A stretch of DNA of 45,911 nt from Verrucomicrobia subdivision 6 bacterium (GCA_947442065.1 CANEUY010000003.1:1-45911); one strand, 5' to 3'; shown: positions 30,190 to 41,812, counted from the stretch's first letter. Notes: generated from the letters alone by a model not told the origin. Program-made: numbers and translations.

Positions 30190-33100
30190 TTAGACAGTCG
30201 CGACTAAAATATCCGGCTTTTGCAGATCCTCGTCCATGACGCGGCTGCGCTCACCGACCTTGATGTCCAGACAAAGGCTCTGCATTTCCTTGATCAGCAC
30301 GTTGAACGATTCGGGTGTGCCGGCCTCGAGGGAATTGTCACCCTTGACGATACTCTCATAGATCCGTGTGCGACCTGCAACGTCGTCGGACTTGACGGTC
30401 AGGAGCTCCTGGAGGGTATAGGCTGCCCCATAGGCTTCCATCGCCCAGACTTCCATTTCTCCATATCGTTGTCCCCCGTACTGAGCCTTGCCTCCCAGCG
30501 GTTGCTGGGTGACCAAGGAGTAGGGACCGACGGCCCGGGCGTGAATTTTATCAGCCACAAGATGGTGCAACTTGAGCATATAGATCAAGCCGACCACTAC
30601 ACGCTGATCAAATGGTTCACCCGTGCGACCGTCGATCAAGAGGGACTTGCCGTCCTCATCGAGTTTCGCCTTTTTCAGGAATTCACGGATTTTTGTCTCG
30701 CTGATTCCGTCAAACACGGGGGTCGCGACGTTAAAGCCGAGAGCCTTGGCCGCGATTCCGAGATGGGTTTCAAGCACCTGTCCGACATTCATACGGGAGG
30801 GCACCCCGAGCGGATTCAGAATAATGTCCACCGGAGTTCCGTCCGGAAGGAACGGCATGTCTTCTTCCGGAACGATCCGAGCCACCACACCTTTGTTTCC
30901 GTGACGCCCGGCCATCTTGTCTCCAACGGAAATTTTCCGTTTGGCCGCGACATAAACCTTCACTTGCTTCAGGACGCCGGGATCAATGTCTTCGCCGGAT
31001 TCCAGACGCTCAAGTTCGAGGTCCTTCTCATTGGCCAACTGGTTGAACTTCTGCTCGTAACTCGAGATGATCTCGCGGATTTTGATCCGGATCGGACTCG
31101 GGTCGATTTCGATGTGATTGTAGACATCCGCTATTTTGCGAAGCAGCGTCTTGGTGATCTTGCGGTTCGCAGGGATGATAATTTCCCCGGTTTCAGCGTT
31201 GACCACATCCAACGGAATCTTTTCGTTCAACAGAATATTGGAGAGGGCCTGAGTCAACTCCTCCTTCATTTCTGCATGCTTCTTGATGTACTTGTCGTCC
31301 ACTCCCTTGGCGTGACGCTTGGCCTCGCCCGGAGCGAGCTTGATGATGTCTTTTTTAATCGCACCACCCGTGGTCTTCACATCCATCACAATCCCCGCCG
31401 ATCCCGAAGAAACGACGAGTGAACTGTCCTTCACGTCAGCGGCTTTCTCGCCGAAGATTGCGCGGAGGAGTCGTTCTTCCGGAGCAAGTTCTGTTTCACT
31501 CTTTGGGGTGATCTTGCCGACGAGGATGTCTCCCGCCTTGACCTCAGCTCCGATGCGGACGACACCGTCCGGTCCGAGATTCTTCAGGGCCTCATCGCCC
31601 ACATTCGGGATATCCCGGGTGATTTCCTCGGGTCCAAGTTTGGTGTCCCGTGCGGCAATTTCAAACTCCTCAATGTGAATGCTGGTGTAGACGTCCTCCT
31701 TGACCAACCGTTGATTCAGCAGAATGGCGTCCTCGAAGTTGTATCCATGCCAAGGCATGAACGCGACGACGACATTGCGTCCGAGGGCCAATTCCCCCTG
31801 ATCTGTGCACGGCCCGTCGGCAATAACGGTGCCCTTACTCACGCGTTGTCCGACATGAACAACAGGCTTCTGGTTTACACAGGTTCCATTGTTTGAACGC
31901 AGGAACTTGAGCAAGTCGTAGACATAAACTCCTTTTTCAGCATCCGTCTTCAATCGTTTCCGGTTTTCGGGGCATTTCCCGTCTTCGGTGACGACCACCT
32001 GCCGGGCTGTGACCGAAGCCACCTTCCCGGGACCTTCACTGAGGATCATCGCATGGGAATCCCGCGCCACCTTTGCTTCCATTCCCGTCCCGACGACGGG
32101 AGCCTCGGAAATGAGGAGCGGAACGCCTTGGCGCTGCATGTTCGAACCCATCAGGGCTCGATTCGCGTCGTCATGTTCCAAGAACGGAATCAACGAGGCT
32201 GCAACCGAGACCAGCTGTTTGGGAGAAACGTCCATGTAATGAACCTTGTCGGGCTCGACTTCCAAAAACTCGCCACGATAACGCACGGAAACCCTCGGGG
32301 AGGTGAATTTTCCATGACCATCGACCGCGGTGTTGGCCTGGGCCACGATAAAGTTTTCTTCCTGGTCGGCCGTGAGGAAATCGAAGTCCTCCTTGACCCG
32401 GCCATTTTCCACTTTGCGGTAAGGAGTCTCAATGAAACCGAATTCATTGATCCTGCCGAAAGTCGAAAGACTCGAGATCAAACCGATGTTCGGGCCTTCC
32501 GGAGTTTCAATCGGGCAGATCCGCCCGTAATGGGACGGATGCACGTCACGGACCTCGAATCCGGCACGCTCACGACTCAAACCTCCTGGTCCAAGTGCGG
32601 AAAGACGACGTTTGTGCGTCATCTCGCTGAGCGGATTGGTTTGATCCATCAGCTGAGAAAGCTGACTCCGCCCGAAGAAATCCCGAATCATGGCCGAAAG
32701 GGCCTTGGGATTGATCAACTTCTGGGGCGTCATGCCCTCGGTGTTCACGTCGAACAACGTCATGCGCTCCTTGACCAACCGTTCCGTCCGGCTCAAGCCG
32801 GTCCGGCATTGATTCGACAGAAGTTCTCCAACGGTCCTCACACGGCGACTGCCCAAATGATCGATGTCGTCGGTGGTTCCTTCCCCCAAACGGAGGTTGA
32901 TCAGGTAGCTGGTCGCAGCCACCACATCTTCCCGGGTCAAAATCCGGGTCAATAGATCGGTCTGCAGCCCAAGTTTCTGATTCAGTTTATGCCGCCCCAC
33001 CCGACCAATGTCGTAGCGTTTCGGATCAAAAAAGAGTCGTTTCAATAAGGCTTTGGCATTTGTGACTGTGGGTGGATCACCAGGCCGGAGACGGCGGTAG

Positions 33101-34020
33101 ATTTCCTTCAGAGCCCCTTCGGTATCCTTCGTCGGATCCTTTTTCAAACATTTCAGGATCGTGTCATCGACACGAATATCGACAACCTCAGCGCTCTTCA
33201 ACCCGAGGTCGAGCAACTGACGGACAACTCCCTTGGTGAGAGGCTCGAAAGCGCGGGCGACCACCAAATCGGCGTTCGCTGTGTCGCGCACTTCCTTGAT
33301 CAGCACTTTTTGACTGAGCTCGTTTTCCTCAAGGTCCTCTGAAAGTTTAAGCGTCTCGATCCGGTAAAAGAGCGAGATAATTTCCTCATCCGTGCTGTAG
33401 TCCAACGCGCGCAGGAGGGTGGTGAGCAGGAACTTCCGACGCCGTTTCCGGCGGTCCAAATGGACGTAAAGAAGATCCGACGTGTCGTAAGAAACTTCGA
33501 GCCAGGAACCGCGGTCCGGAATGATCCGATAGCTGTGCAGAATCTTCCCGTTGGCGTGGACACTGGACTCAAAGCAGATCCCCGGGGAACGGTGAAGCTG
33601 GCTGACGATCACCCGCTCCGCTCCGTTCACCACAAAGGTCCCCTGTTTGGTCATGAGAGGAAGTTCCCCCATGTAAACGCGTTCCTCGATGGTGGAACCG
33701 TCGTTATGCAAAACGAAGGTCACATAGAGGGGCGCTGCATAGGTGATGCCTTCCCGCAGGCATTCAATCGGGTCGTTTTTCGACTTCCCGAGCTCGTAAT
33801 GACTAAAATCGAGTTTGATCTTCTCGTCGTAGGATTCGATCGGGAAGACCTCACGGAAGACGGCTTGAAGGCCGACGTCACTCTTCCGTTGCTTCGGGTT
33901 GATACCTTCTTGGAGGAAGGCACGGTAAGAATCCAGCTGAACCTCCATGAGGTTCGGCATTTCCACCGTCTCGGGCAACCGCCCGAAATTTACCCGCTCG
34001 ACTTTGGTCGATTTCGACAT
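30190..34020 (-). CDS. rpoB: DNA-directed RNA polymerase subunit beta
   Basis: [79 protein letters not shown]. Confidence 0.99.
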   Translation of the reverse strand: MSKSTKVERVNFGRLPETVEMPNLMEVQLDSYRAFLQEGINPKQRKSDVGLQAVFREVFPIESYDEKIKLDFSHYELGKSKNDPIECLREGITYAAPLYVTFVLHNDGSTIEERVYMGELPLMTKQGTFVVNGAERVIVSQLHRSPGICFESSVHANGKILHSYRIIPDRGSWLEVSYDTSDLLYVHLDRRKRRRKFLLTTLLRALDYSTDEEIISLFYRIETLKLSEDLEENELSQKVLIKEVRDTANADLVVARAFEPLTKGVVRQLLDLGLKSAEVVDIRVDDTILKCLKKDPTKDTEGALKEIYRRLRPGDPPTVTNAKALLKRLFFDPKRYDIGRVGRHKLNQKLGLQTDLLTRILTREDVVAATSYLINLRLGEGTTDDIDHLGSRRVRTVGELLSNQCRTGLSRTERLVKERMTLFDVNTEGMTPQKLINPKALSAMIRDFFGRSQLSQLMDQTNPLSEMTHKRRLSALGPGGLSRERAGFEVRDVHPSHYGRICPIETPEGPNIGLISSLSTFGRINEFGFIETPYRKVENGRVKEDFDFLTADQEENFIVAQANTAVDGHGKFTSPRVSVRYRGEFLEVEPDKVHYMDVSPKQLVSVAASLIPFLEHDDANRALMGSNMQRQGVPLLISEAPVVGTGMEAKVARDSHAMILSEGPGKVASVTARQVVVTEDGKCPENRKRLKTDAEKGVYVYDLLKFLRSNNGTCVNQKPVVHVGQRVSKGTVIADGPCTDQGELALGRNVVVAFMPWHGYNFEDAILLNQRLVKEDVYTSIHIEEFEIAARDTKLGPEEITRDIPNVGDEALKNLGPDGVVRIGAEVKAGDILVGKITPKSETELAPEERLLRAIFGEKAADVKDSSLVVSSGSAGIVMDVKTTGGAIKKDIIKLAPGEAKRHAKGVDDKYIKKHAEMKEELTQALSNILLNEKIPLDVVNAETGEIIIPANRKITKTLLRKIADVYNHIEIDPSPIRIKIREIISSYEQKFNQLANEKDLELERLESGEDIDPGVLKQVKVYVAAKRKISVGDKMAGRHGNKGVVARIVPEEDMPFLPDGTPVDIILNPLGVPSRMNVGQVLETHLGIAAKALGFNVATPVFDGISETKIREFLKKAKLDEDGKSLLIDGRTGEPFDQRVVVGLIYMLKLHHLVADKIHARAVGPYSLVTQQPLGGKAQYGGQRYGEMEVWAMEAYGAAYTLQELLTVKSDDVAGRTRIYESIVKGDNSLEAGTPESFNVLIKEMQSLCLDIKVGERSRVMDEDLQKPDILVATV

Positions 34021-34058
34021 GCTGCGTACTCCTTAACCCCGGTTACCCGGAGAGTTGG

Positions 34059-34445
34059 TTATTTGACTTCTACCTTGGCACCGGCTGCTTCGAGCTTCTT
34101 CTTGATCTCGGCGGCCTCATCCTTGGTCGCACCTTCCTTGATGGTCTTGGGCGCACCTTCGACGAGGGCCTTGGCATCGGCAAGACCGAGCCCCGGCACC
34201 ACAGTACGGACTTCCTTAATGACACCAATTTTGTTGGTCCCACTGTCCTTCAGGACGACTTCAAAAGTTGTTTTCTCTTCGGCAGGGGCTGCACCACCGG
34301 CGGCCGCTCCACCTGCTGCGGCAACCGCAACGGGAGCTGCGGCGCTGACGCCCCACTTTTCCTCGAGTTTTTTCACCAGTTCAGACGCTTCGAGAACGGT
34401 CAACCCGCTCAACGTCGTTACCACTTCTTCCAGATTTACTGCCAT
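34059..34445 (-). CDS. rplL: 50S ribosomal protein L7/L12
   Basis: [68 protein letters not shown]. Confidence 0.98.
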   Translation of the reverse strand: MAVNLEEVVTTLSGLTVLEASELVKKLEEKWGVSAAAPVAVAAAGGAAAGGAAPAEEKTTFEVVLKDSGTNKIGVIKEVRTVVPGLGLADAKALVEGAPKTIKEGATKDEAAEIKKKLEAAGAKVEVK

Positions 34446-34505
34446 TTTGTTTCTCCTTCCCCTGCCCCTTCATCGAAGGGACGGAGGTGTTAATGTTGTC
34501 TCCCG

Positions 34506-34558
34506 GTTAGCCGATCACACCCGTGACCGAATTATCCCGGAAAGGCTCCCGGGCTAAC
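34506..34558 (-). other. Candidate structured RNA (possible three-way junction) in the rplJ-rplL gap
   Basis: Minus-strand GTTAGCC..GGCTAAC closing stem with internal GGTCAC-GGGT-GTGATC hairpin and a weaker CGG/CCG hairpin. Confidence 0.45.
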
Positions 34559-34585
34559 ACAAGGTTGTTGCCTTTTGTGTACATT

Positions 34586-35098
34586 TTAAGCGCTTGCTTC
34601 CGACTTGGTTTTCACCACACGGGCCAAACGGGCTCCAGGTTCCGCCAAAAGCCGTGCCAAAGTCGAAGCGGGTGCAGAAATCGCACCCAACAGACGAGCA
34701 CGAAGAACTTCGGCCGAAGGAAGATCTGCCAACATGACAATCTCACTCACGCCGAGAACCTTTCCATCCATCAGGCCGGAACGAAGATTCGGACGGGTGA
34801 ATTCGGCCTTGAAAGTCTTGATCACCTTCGCAGCGGCGGGGGCGTCCTTGCCTCCCGACACAATCGCTGTCTGTCCGGTCAGGTCTTTGCCCAACCCTGC
34901 CAAAACTTCTTCCCCGATCGCACGCTTGAAGAGGGTGTTTTTCACTACCTTAACCGCCGCCCCGACCTTTCGGAGTCTCCCACGAAGTTCCGAGAATTCA
35001 GCGACCTTCATGCCAGTGTAATCCAGCACGATCAGGTAGGGGGAGGACTTCACCCACTCGCGGATCGTATCAATGACTAAGGCTTTTTCTTCTTTCAT
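34586..35098 (-). CDS. rplJ: 50S ribosomal protein L10
   Basis: LIVLDYTGMKVAEFSELRGRLRKVGAAVKVVKNTLFKRAI. Confidence 0.96.
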   Translation of the reverse strand: MKEEKALVIDTIREWVKSSPYLIVLDYTGMKVAEFSELRGRLRKVGAAVKVVKNTLFKRAIGEEVLAGLGKDLTGQTAIVSGGKDAPAAAKVIKTFKAEFTRPNLRSGLMDGKVLGVSEIVMLADLPSAEVLRARLLGAISAPASTLARLLAEPGARLARVVKTKSEASA

Positions 35099-35110
35099 AA
35101 ATCTCCTTCG

Positions 35111-35827
35111 TTATTCGTCTGACCCGGCTGCCACTTCAGTGACCGCAATCGGAATTCCGGGTGAAAAAGTCGCGGAAAGGACGCAATTTTTAAGATACTT
35201 TCCCTTGGCTCCTGCCGGACGGGCGCGGGAAACCGATTCAATTACGGCGTTCACATTCTCGCCGAGAGCCTTAGGCTCAAAATTCAATTTGCCACAGCTC
35301 ACATGGAGGTTGGACCCTTTGTCGATCTTGAACTCCACCCGACCGGCCTGACATTCCTTCACGGCCTTTGCGGTATCTTCCGTCACCGTGCCTGTCTTGG
35401 GGTTGGGCATCAACCCGCGGGGTCCAAGAACCTTTCCAAGTTTACGCACCTCGATCATCGCATCCGGTGTCGCAACAGCCACGTCAAAGTCAGCCCACCC
35501 CTCTGTCACCTTTTTGATTAAATCTGCATAGCCGACGGCAACTGCTCCCGCCGCTTTGGCCGCTTCAGCTGCCCCACCCTGGGCAAACACAATGACCCGA
35601 ACATTTTTGCCTGAGCCATGAGGAAGACTGACCGTTCCCCGGACGACCTGATCGCTCTGCTTGGGGTCCACGCCAAGATTGAAGGAAAGATCAACACTCG
35701 GATTCCCCTTGCTCTTGCCGGCGGGCATTTTCTTCAAAATCGAGACTGCATCCGTCACGCTGTAACGCTTTTTGGGCTCCAGTAATTTACTGGCTTCGCT
35801 GTAACGACGACTGGGTTTTTTGGCCAT
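35111..35827 (-). CDS. rplA: 50S ribosomal protein L1
   Basis: DLSFNLGVDPKQSDQVVRGTVSLPHGSGKNVRVIVFAQG..LGPRGLMPNPKTGTVTED. Confidence 0.98.
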   Translation of the reverse strand: MAKKPSRRYSEASKLLEPKKRYSVTDAVSILKKMPAGKSKGNPSVDLSFNLGVDPKQSDQVVRGTVSLPHGSGKNVRVIVFAQGGAAEAAKAAGAVAVGYADLIKKVTEGWADFDVAVATPDAMIEVRKLGKVLGPRGLMPNPKTGTVTEDTAKAVKECQAGRVEFKIDKGSNLHVSCGKLNFEPKALGENVNAVIESVSRARPAGAKGKYLKNCVLSATFSPGIPIAVTEVAAGSDE

Positions 35828-35839
35828 GATCAGTCTCCT

Positions 35840-36265
35840 TTAGTCGGCGATCTCGAGGCCCATCTGACGGGCTGTACCGGCAATGGTCCGGAATGCAGCT
35901 TCATCCGATGCGGCATTCAGATCGTTCCTCTTAATTTTCACGATATCCATGATCTGCTTTTTCGTTACCTTGCCGACCTTGACCCGGTTGGGTTCTTTAG
36001 ATCCCGATGCAAGGTTGGCGGCTTTTTTCAGCAAAACCGAAGCCGGAGGGGACTTGGTGATGAACGTAAAGCTTTTGTCCTTATAAACGGTGATGACGAC
36101 TGGGAAAATATTCCCCGCTTCTTTGGCCGTCCGGGCATTGAACTCTTTGCAAAAAGCCATGATGTTGACCCCTTGCTGTCCAAGAGCTGGTCCGACGGGA
36201 GGAGCAGGATTCGCCGCACCAGCGGGAATCTGCAAACGGATGATGCCTGTGATTTCTTTTGCCAT
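35840..36265 (-). CDS. rplK: 50S ribosomal protein L11
   Basis: [39 protein letters not shown]. Confidence 0.98.
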   Translation of the reverse strand: MAKEITGIIRLQIPAGAANPAPPVGPALGQQGVNIMAFCKEFNARTAKEAGNIFPVVITVYKDKSFTFITKSPPASVLLKKAANLASGSKEPNRVKVGKVTKKQIMDIVKIKRNDLNAASDEAAFRTIAGTARQMGLEIAD

Positions 36266-36274
36266 AAAAATTCC

Positions 36275-36853
36275 TTATGTCTTCTCCACTTGCCAATATT
36301 CAAGTTCCACAGGAGTGGAACGTCCGAAGATAGAGACAGCAACGCGCACACGGCCCCGTTCCGTATCCACTTCTTCAACGACCCCTTCCTGATTTTGGAA
36401 CGGTCCGTCACCCACCTTGACCCGGTCACCAACAGCAAAAATCACCTTGGGGGTAATCTTCTCCTCTTTTTCCCGGATTTGGCTGAGCATTCCCTCGACT
36501 TCGGCAGGACGCATCGGGGTCGGGCGATCACCATCGGCGAAACCCAACACTCCGGGAGTTTCCTTTACAAAATACCAAGGCCTCTCATGCAACTTTTTTT
36601 CCGCGTCGTAGAGGGCCATTTTGATAAATACATAACCGGGATAAAGTTTCCGCTCCGTTTCAACCTTTTTACCCCGCTTGATTTCCGAAATACGTTCCGT
36701 CGGGATGATCACCTCATGCACCACATCGCCGAGTTCTTCGGATTTGATACGGTTCATCATGTAGCGCTTCACGTTGGTCTCCTGCCCGGAGAGAACGTGC
36801 ACGGCAAACCACATGGCTTCCGAGGGGGTGGTGGCAACTTCAGTCATGACCAT
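36275..36853 (-). CDS. nusG: Transcription termination/antitermination protein NusG
   Basis: MWFAVHVLSGQETNVK..LYPGYVFIKM..VGDRVKVGDGPFQNQEGVVEEVD. Confidence 0.96.
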   Translation of the reverse strand: MVMTEVATTPSEAMWFAVHVLSGQETNVKRYMMNRIKSEELGDVVHEVIIPTERISEIKRGKKVETERKLYPGYVFIKMALYDAEKKLHERPWYFVKETPGVLGFADGDRPTPMRPAEVEGMLSQIREKEEKITPKVIFAVGDRVKVGDGPFQNQEGVVEEVDTERGRVRVAVSIFGRSTPVELEYWQVEKT

Positions 36854-37164
36854 TAAAACCTCACCAGCCAGCCGACAACTCGGCTGATCAAAAAATCAAA
36901 TCCAGAAGTGTAAGCGGCCAACACCAAGGTGGTGAGGGCAACGACCGTGGTGCTGTCGATCAGTTCCCGGTAGCGACGGACTCCGGTTTCAGTCGGATCC
37001 CATGGCCAGGAACACTTCACCAATTCGGCATGCACTTCACCAACGAACTTGGTGATCAGAGAACGGTAACGGAAAAGCAATACGACAGCCACGAGGGAGA
37101 TTAATCCCACGGCCATTGTCCCCATCCAACTTCCTCCGATTTTCCAAGATTCCATATGTTCCAA
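36853..37164 (-). CDS. secE: Preprotein translocase subunit SecE
   Basis: EVHAELVKCSWPWDPTETGVRRYRELIDSTTVVALTTLVLAAYTSGFDFLISRVV; position between tuf/tRNA-Trp and nusG. Confidence 0.9.
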   Translation of the reverse strand: MEHMESWKIGGSWMGTMAVGLISLVAVVLLFRYRSLITKFVGEVHAELVKCSWPWDPTETGVRRYRELIDSTTVVALTTLVLAAYTSGFDFLISRVVGWLVRF

Positions 37165-37190
37165 ACTCTTCTTTCTCCTGGCTTCAGGTG

Positions 37191-37263
37191 CAGGGCAGGA
37201 GGGACTCGAACCCCCAACCGACGGTTTTGGAGACCGCTACTCTACCAATTGAGCTACTGCCCT
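37191..37263 (-). tRNA. tRNA-Trp (anticodon CCA)
   Basis: Cloverleaf: AGGGCAG/CTGCCCT acceptor, AGCTCAATTGGTAGAGT, anticodon arm CGGTC-TCCAAAA-CCGTCG region, GGGGGTTCGAGTCCC. Confidence 0.92.
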
Positions 37264-37283
37264 CCTCTTCCGTCCGGTTGGTG

Positions 37284-37308
37284 GGGTCTCGCTCATGGAG
37301 CGAGACCC
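37284..37308 (-). other. Perfect 11-bp inverted repeat between tuf and tRNA-Trp
   Basis: Minus-strand GGGTCTCGCTC-CAT-GAGCGAGACCC, no U-tract. Confidence 0.7.
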
Positions 37309-37334
37309 TTCCCTCCCGTTTTGTTCGTTGGCGG

Positions 37335-38528
37335 TTAGGCCACGATTTCGGTGACGCGCCCGGCGCCAACCGTTTTTCCACCTTCACGGATGGCGAAGCG
37401 GATCTGCTTCTCCATGGCGATCGGGGTGATCAGCTCGACTTCGATGTCGACATTGTCTCCGGGCATGACCATTTCCACGCCCGCTTTCAGGGTCACCACG
37501 CCCGTCACGTCCGTTGTGCGGAAGTAGAACTGGGGGCGATACCCGTTGAAGAAAGGAGTATGACGGCCGCCTTCGTCCTTGCTCAGAACGTAAACGGTGG
37601 CCTTGAACTTGGTGTGGGGCTTGATCGTGCCGGGTTTGGCGATGACCTGTCCGCGTTCCACATCTTCCTTTTTGGTTCCACGAAGGAGGAGTCCAACGTT
37701 GTCCCCTGCTTCTGCGGTATCGAGGAGCTTGCGGAACATTTCCACGTCGGTGACAACCGTTTTGGCCGTCGGCTTGATCCCGACGATTTCCACTTCTTCC
37801 ATCTTCTTGAGGATGCCACGCTCGACTCGGCCGGTGACAACGGTTCCACGACCTTCAATGTTGAACACGTCTTCGACAGGCATGAGGAACGGCTGATCCT
37901 TCGGACGATCCGGGATCGGGATATAACTATCCACGGCATCCATGAGTTCCATGATGCATTTGGCGGCATCGCTCTTGGGGTCGCCGGATTCAAGGGCCTT
38001 GAGGGCGCTCCCCTTGATGATGGGGATCTTGTCTCCAGGGAATTCATATTTGCTGAGAAGTTCGCGGACTTCTACTTCAACGAGATCCAGGAGGTCCTTG
38101 TCGTCCACCATGTCCACCTTGTTCAGGAAGACCACGAGGGCAGGCACGCCGACCTGACGGGCGAGGAGGATGTGTTCCCGGGTCTGGGGCATCGGACCGT
38201 CGGCCGCGCTAACCACCAGGATCGCACCGTCCATCTGGGCGGCTCCAGTGATCATGTTCTTCACATAGTCCGCGTGTCCGGGACAGTCGACGTGGGCGTA
38301 ATGCCGATTGGCTGTGGCGTATTCAACGTGCGAGGTATTGATCGTGATTCCACGTTCTTTTTCTTCGGGCGCATTGTCGATTTGATCGTATGCGCGGGCC
38401 TCTGCCAGACCGCTTTTTGAAAGGATCGTGGTGATTGCTGCGGTGAGCGTGGTTTTCCCGTGATCGACGTGGCCGATGGTGCCGATGTTGACGTGGGGTT
38501 TGGAACGATTGAATGCCTCTTTCGCCAT
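37335..38528 (-). CDS. tuf: Elongation factor Tu
   Basis: [78 protein letters not shown]. Confidence 0.99.
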   Translation of the reverse strand: MAKEAFNRSKPHVNIGTIGHVDHGKTTLTAAITTILSKSGLAEARAYDQIDNAPEEKERGITINTSHVEYATANRHYAHVDCPGHADYVKNMITGAAQMDGAILVVSAADGPMPQTREHILLARQVGVPALVVFLNKVDMVDDKDLLDLVEVEVRELLSKYEFPGDKIPIIKGSALKALESGDPKSDAAKCIMELMDAVDSYIPIPDRPKDQPFLMPVEDVFNIEGRGTVVTGRVERGILKKMEEVEIVGIKPTAKTVVTDVEMFRKLLDTAEAGDNVGLLLRGTKKEDVERGQVIAKPGTIKPHTKFKATVYVLSKDEGGRHTPFFNGYRPQFYFRTTDVTGVVTLKAGVEMVMPGDNVDIEVELITPIAMEKQIRFAIREGGKTVGAGRVTEIVA

Positions 38529-38624
38529 AAATTCTTATCTCCTTGCCTTGCGGTTTCAGATCTCCTCATTCGCCGGATCGGAACCCCGTCATCAGTGTCC
38601 CCGCTCGGGGTTTCACCGCGACAG

Positions 38625-38697
<73 letters not shown>

Positions 38698-38807
38698 GAG
38701 ATGGAATCCAAAGATTCCGGAATTCGCCCGGCGTTTTCCCCGTCGGCACAAAATCTGCTACAAAACCTTGCGACTCGAACAGAATTTTGACCTAGAGGGA
38801 AACGATA

Positions 38808-38866
38808 AGCATGCCCGATGGCGAACCCCCGTGTCAACACCGTCTTGCAAAAAAAATATTTTTTTC
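38808..38866 (-). promoter_or_regulatory. Candidate sigma70-type promoter with UP-element-like A/T tract for tRNA-Thr-tuf-tRNA-Trp-secE
   Basis: Minus strand: AAAAAAATATTTTTTTTGC, then consensus -35 TTGACA (38832-38837), then a weak -10 region around GCATGCTTAT. Confidence 0.5.
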
Positions 38867-38869
38867 GAA

Positions 38870-39364
38870 CTAAGTAAACAACATGCGAAAAAGGTAAAAT
38901 CCAATCCCCAAAAGAGCCACCACTGCGCCGATGTACAAAAGCCATGTCGGATCCCCTCCCCCACCTTTCTTCTTGATGGGGGACAAGTTACGAAAGTTTT
39001 CAGGAACTCCAAGGTCCACTCCCATCTCCATTTGAAAGACCGCCCCAACCATGGGTAGGGCCAAGGCCGCCCGGGGGACTGCTCCCTCATAACGAAAAGG
39101 AATCTGCCCAAACTGCAACCGATCCCGATCCTGCAACAACGCATCGGTCACTTTTTCATCATTCACGCGGGTACCGTTGGTTGATTCCAAATCCCTGACC
39201 CGATACTCCTGCCCCTCAAGAACCAATTCGGCATGGCGTGACGAAATGCTTCCATGCACGATCTGAACATCGTTCCCATCGATCCGTCCGACCGCCATTC
39301 GCGGGCCGACCAACTCGATGGTCAGCTGGGGGATTTCTTTGCTTTCGGAAACAATCTTCGGCAT
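38870..39364 (-). CDS. FHA domain protein with C-terminal TM anchor
   Basis: MAVGRIDGNDVQIVHGSISSRHAELVLEGQEYRVRDLESTNGTRVNDEKV; C-terminal WLLYIGAVVALLGIGFYLFRMLF. Confidence 0.9.
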   Translation of the reverse strand: MPKIVSESKEIPQLTIELVGPRMAVGRIDGNDVQIVHGSISSRHAELVLEGQEYRVRDLESTNGTRVNDEKVTDALLQDRDRLQFGQIPFRYEGAVPRAALALPMVGAVFQMEMGVDLGVPENFRNLSPIKKKGGGGDPTWLLYIGAVVALLGIGFYLFRMLFT

Positions 39365-39373
39365 GGAAAATTT

Positions 39374-40513
39374 CTATCCATTCTTGCTGCTTGCGTCCAG
39401 CAACTCGGAGAACTGCCGGAAAAAATAGGATGCATCATGCGGCCCGGGGGCGGCCTCCGGATGATATTGCACGGAAAAAGCCCCGCCGGCGGAAAGCTGG
39501 ATCCCTTCGCAGGTGCCGTCATTCAGGTTGAAGTGCGTCACCTCCACCTTCCCCTTGGGCAAAGAATCCGGATCGACCGCATACCCGTGATTCTGGCTCG
39601 TGATGGAAACTCGCCCGGTACGAACATCCTTCACCGGCTGATTCCCCCCCCGATGACCAAATTTCAGTTTAAAGGTCTTCCCTCCGAGGGCATGGGCCAG
39701 CATCTGATGCCCAAGGCAGATTCCGAAAATGGGCTTCTTTCCCAATAAATCCCGCACGGTCTGATGAACATAGGTGGGGACGGCCGGGTCACCCGGCCCA
39801 TTCGAAAGAAAAATCCCGTCGACCTTCGCCTTCAGGATCTCCTCCGCCTTGGTTTGAGCCGGAAAAATGACCGGCTGAATCCCCTCCGCCCTCAATAAGC
39901 GCAAAATATTCCTTTTCATGCCGCAGTCGATCGCCGCGACACGATGCCTCACTGGCGGAAGCTTTTTTTTCTCCCCTCCCAATTTTCCGGGAAAATCGAT
40001 CCCTTCGGGATCCCATTCGAATGATCGCTTACAGGTCACTTCGGCCACGTAATCCTTCGCCCCCAAGCCCGGCCACTCCTTCGCCTTTTTGACCGCCTCG
40101 TCCGCCGAAATTCCGTTCGTGGCCAAAACCCCCTTCATGGCCCCCTTCGTCCTCAATCTCCGGGTCAAGGCCCGGGTGTCCACCCCTTCCAACGCCGGCA
40201 CTTTGTGTCTCTTCAAATAAACATCCAGGCTCTCCCTTTCCCGCCAATTGCTCGACCTCCGGGAAAGCCGCCGGACCAGCAAACCTGCGACCTGCGGCCG
40301 ATCCGACTCTTCATCTTCCGGATTGATTCCCGTGTTACCAATCTCAGGACAGGTCAACGCCACGACCTGCCCCCGGTAGCTCGGATCGGTCAAAATCTCC
40401 TCGTAACCCGTCATCGATGTGTTGAAGCACATTTCCGCCACCACCCACCCCTCGTGGCCAAAACCCCGTCCTTTTAGAATCGTTCCGTCCTCTAGGGCAA
40501 TAAATCCTTCCAT
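39374..40513 (-). CDS. carA: Carbamoyl-phosphate synthase small subunit
   Basis: ALEDGTILKGRGFG..NTSMTGYEEILTDPSYRGQ..FGICLGHQMLAHALGG. Confidence 0.97.
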   Translation of the reverse strand: MEGFIALEDGTILKGRGFGHEGWVVAEMCFNTSMTGYEEILTDPSYRGQVVALTCPEIGNTGINPEDEESDRPQVAGLLVRRLSRRSSNWRERESLDVYLKRHKVPALEGVDTRALTRRLRTKGAMKGVLATNGISADEAVKKAKEWPGLGAKDYVAEVTCKRSFEWDPEGIDFPGKLGGEKKKLPPVRHRVAAIDCGMKRNILRLLRAEGIQPVIFPAQTKAEEILKAKVDGIFLSNGPGDPAVPTYVHQTVRDLLGKKPIFGICLGHQMLAHALGGKTFKLKFGHRGGNQPVKDVRTGRVSITSQNHGYAVDPDSLPKGKVEVTHFNLNDGTCEGIQLSAGGAFSVQYHPEAAPGPHDASYFFRQFSELLDASSKNG

Positions 40514-40526
40514 CTTGTTCGAAACT

Positions 40527-41812
40527 TTATGACCGCCCCGCCCGTCCGTCGAGGTCATGCCGAATTTTTCCGTCCACAATTGTCAATACCGCCCGCCCCC
40601 TCAATTCCCGCCCCTCGAAAGGAGTATTTCTCCCCTTACTCGCAAATTCCGTCTTTCTGACTGTCCATTTCCTTTCCAAATCCATCACCGTCACGTCCGC
40701 CAAGGCTCCTGTCGCCAAAGTCCCCCGCCCCAGCTTGAAGTACTCAGAAGGAAATGAACTCATCTTCACCACCATTTCCCGCAAGGGAATCAGCCCGCTG
40801 TGCACCAGTTCTGTCAGATAGATGCCCAGAGCTGTCTCCAACCCCACCACTCCGAACGGAGCCTCGTCAAACTCCACCTCTTTTTCATAACTGCAGTGAG
40901 GTGCATGATCTGTTGCCAAAAACCGTATCGTCCCGTCCGCCACCCCCTTCTTGACCTCCTCCACATCGGCCCGCGTTCTCAAAGGAGGATTCATCTTAAA
41001 GGAGGTGTCATACCCCTCCACCCGATCCTCCGTGAGGGACAAATGGTGGGGCGAAGCCTCCCCATCAATCGGCACGCCCCTCTTTCTCGCCTCCCGCAGA
41101 ATCCGGATGGATCCGGCTGTGCTCATATGCTGGCAAACGACTCGCGCGCCCGTCATTTCGGCCAAAAGCACATTTCTGGCCACGATCACCTCCTCCGCAA
41201 TTCCCGGCCAAGCCGGCAATCCAAGAATCCTGGACCACTTTCCTTCATTCATTACCCCGCCGGCCGAAAGCGACTTGTCCTCGCAATGATCCAGCACCGG
41301 CAAATCGAACATCCGGGCATATTCCAGGGCCCTTCTCATCAACTCCGCACTCTGGATGCAGTGGCCGTCATCCGTAATCGCCACTACCCCCGCCTGCCTG
41401 AGGGATCCGATCGGAGCCAACTGCTCCCCTTTTTGCCCAATCGAAATCGTCCCCGTGGGAAAAACATTCGCCACCCCCGTTTCCTTCGCCCTCTGCTTCA
41501 TCCAGGCGATAGTGTTCGATCCGTCCGCCACCGGAGAGGTGTTCGGCATCGCGATCACCGAGGTAAACCCGCCGGCCACCGCCGCAGCCGTCCCCGTGGC
41601 AATCGTCTCCTTCGCCGACTGACCCGGTTCACGCAGATGCACATGCGGATCAATCAAACCCGGCGTGACGACGCATCCTTCGATCTGAATCACGACCGCA
41701 TCTTTCGAAACCTTTCCTTCCGCAATCTTGCCGTCCCGGATCAACAGATCGCCCTTCGCTTCCCGACGCGTCGCCGGATCCACAATCAGGCCTCCCTTGA
41801 GAAGGATCTCGC

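Noticed and set aside
30220-31422. 400-aa plus-strand ORF opposite rpoB (also 32053-32955 and 33460-34557)
   Set aside because: Antisense to RpoB; long open frames arise from strong codon bias of conserved genes.
30190-34020. Rifampicin-resistance-like change in RpoB ([19 protein letters not shown])
   Set aside because: Key D516/H526/S531-equivalent residues are present; the Thr looks like ordinary natural variation.
37116-38420. 434-aa plus-strand ORF opposite tuf
   Set aside because: Fully antisense to a certain EF-Tu gene plus secE/tRNA-Trp; composition is a codon-bias mirror and shows no recognisable domain.
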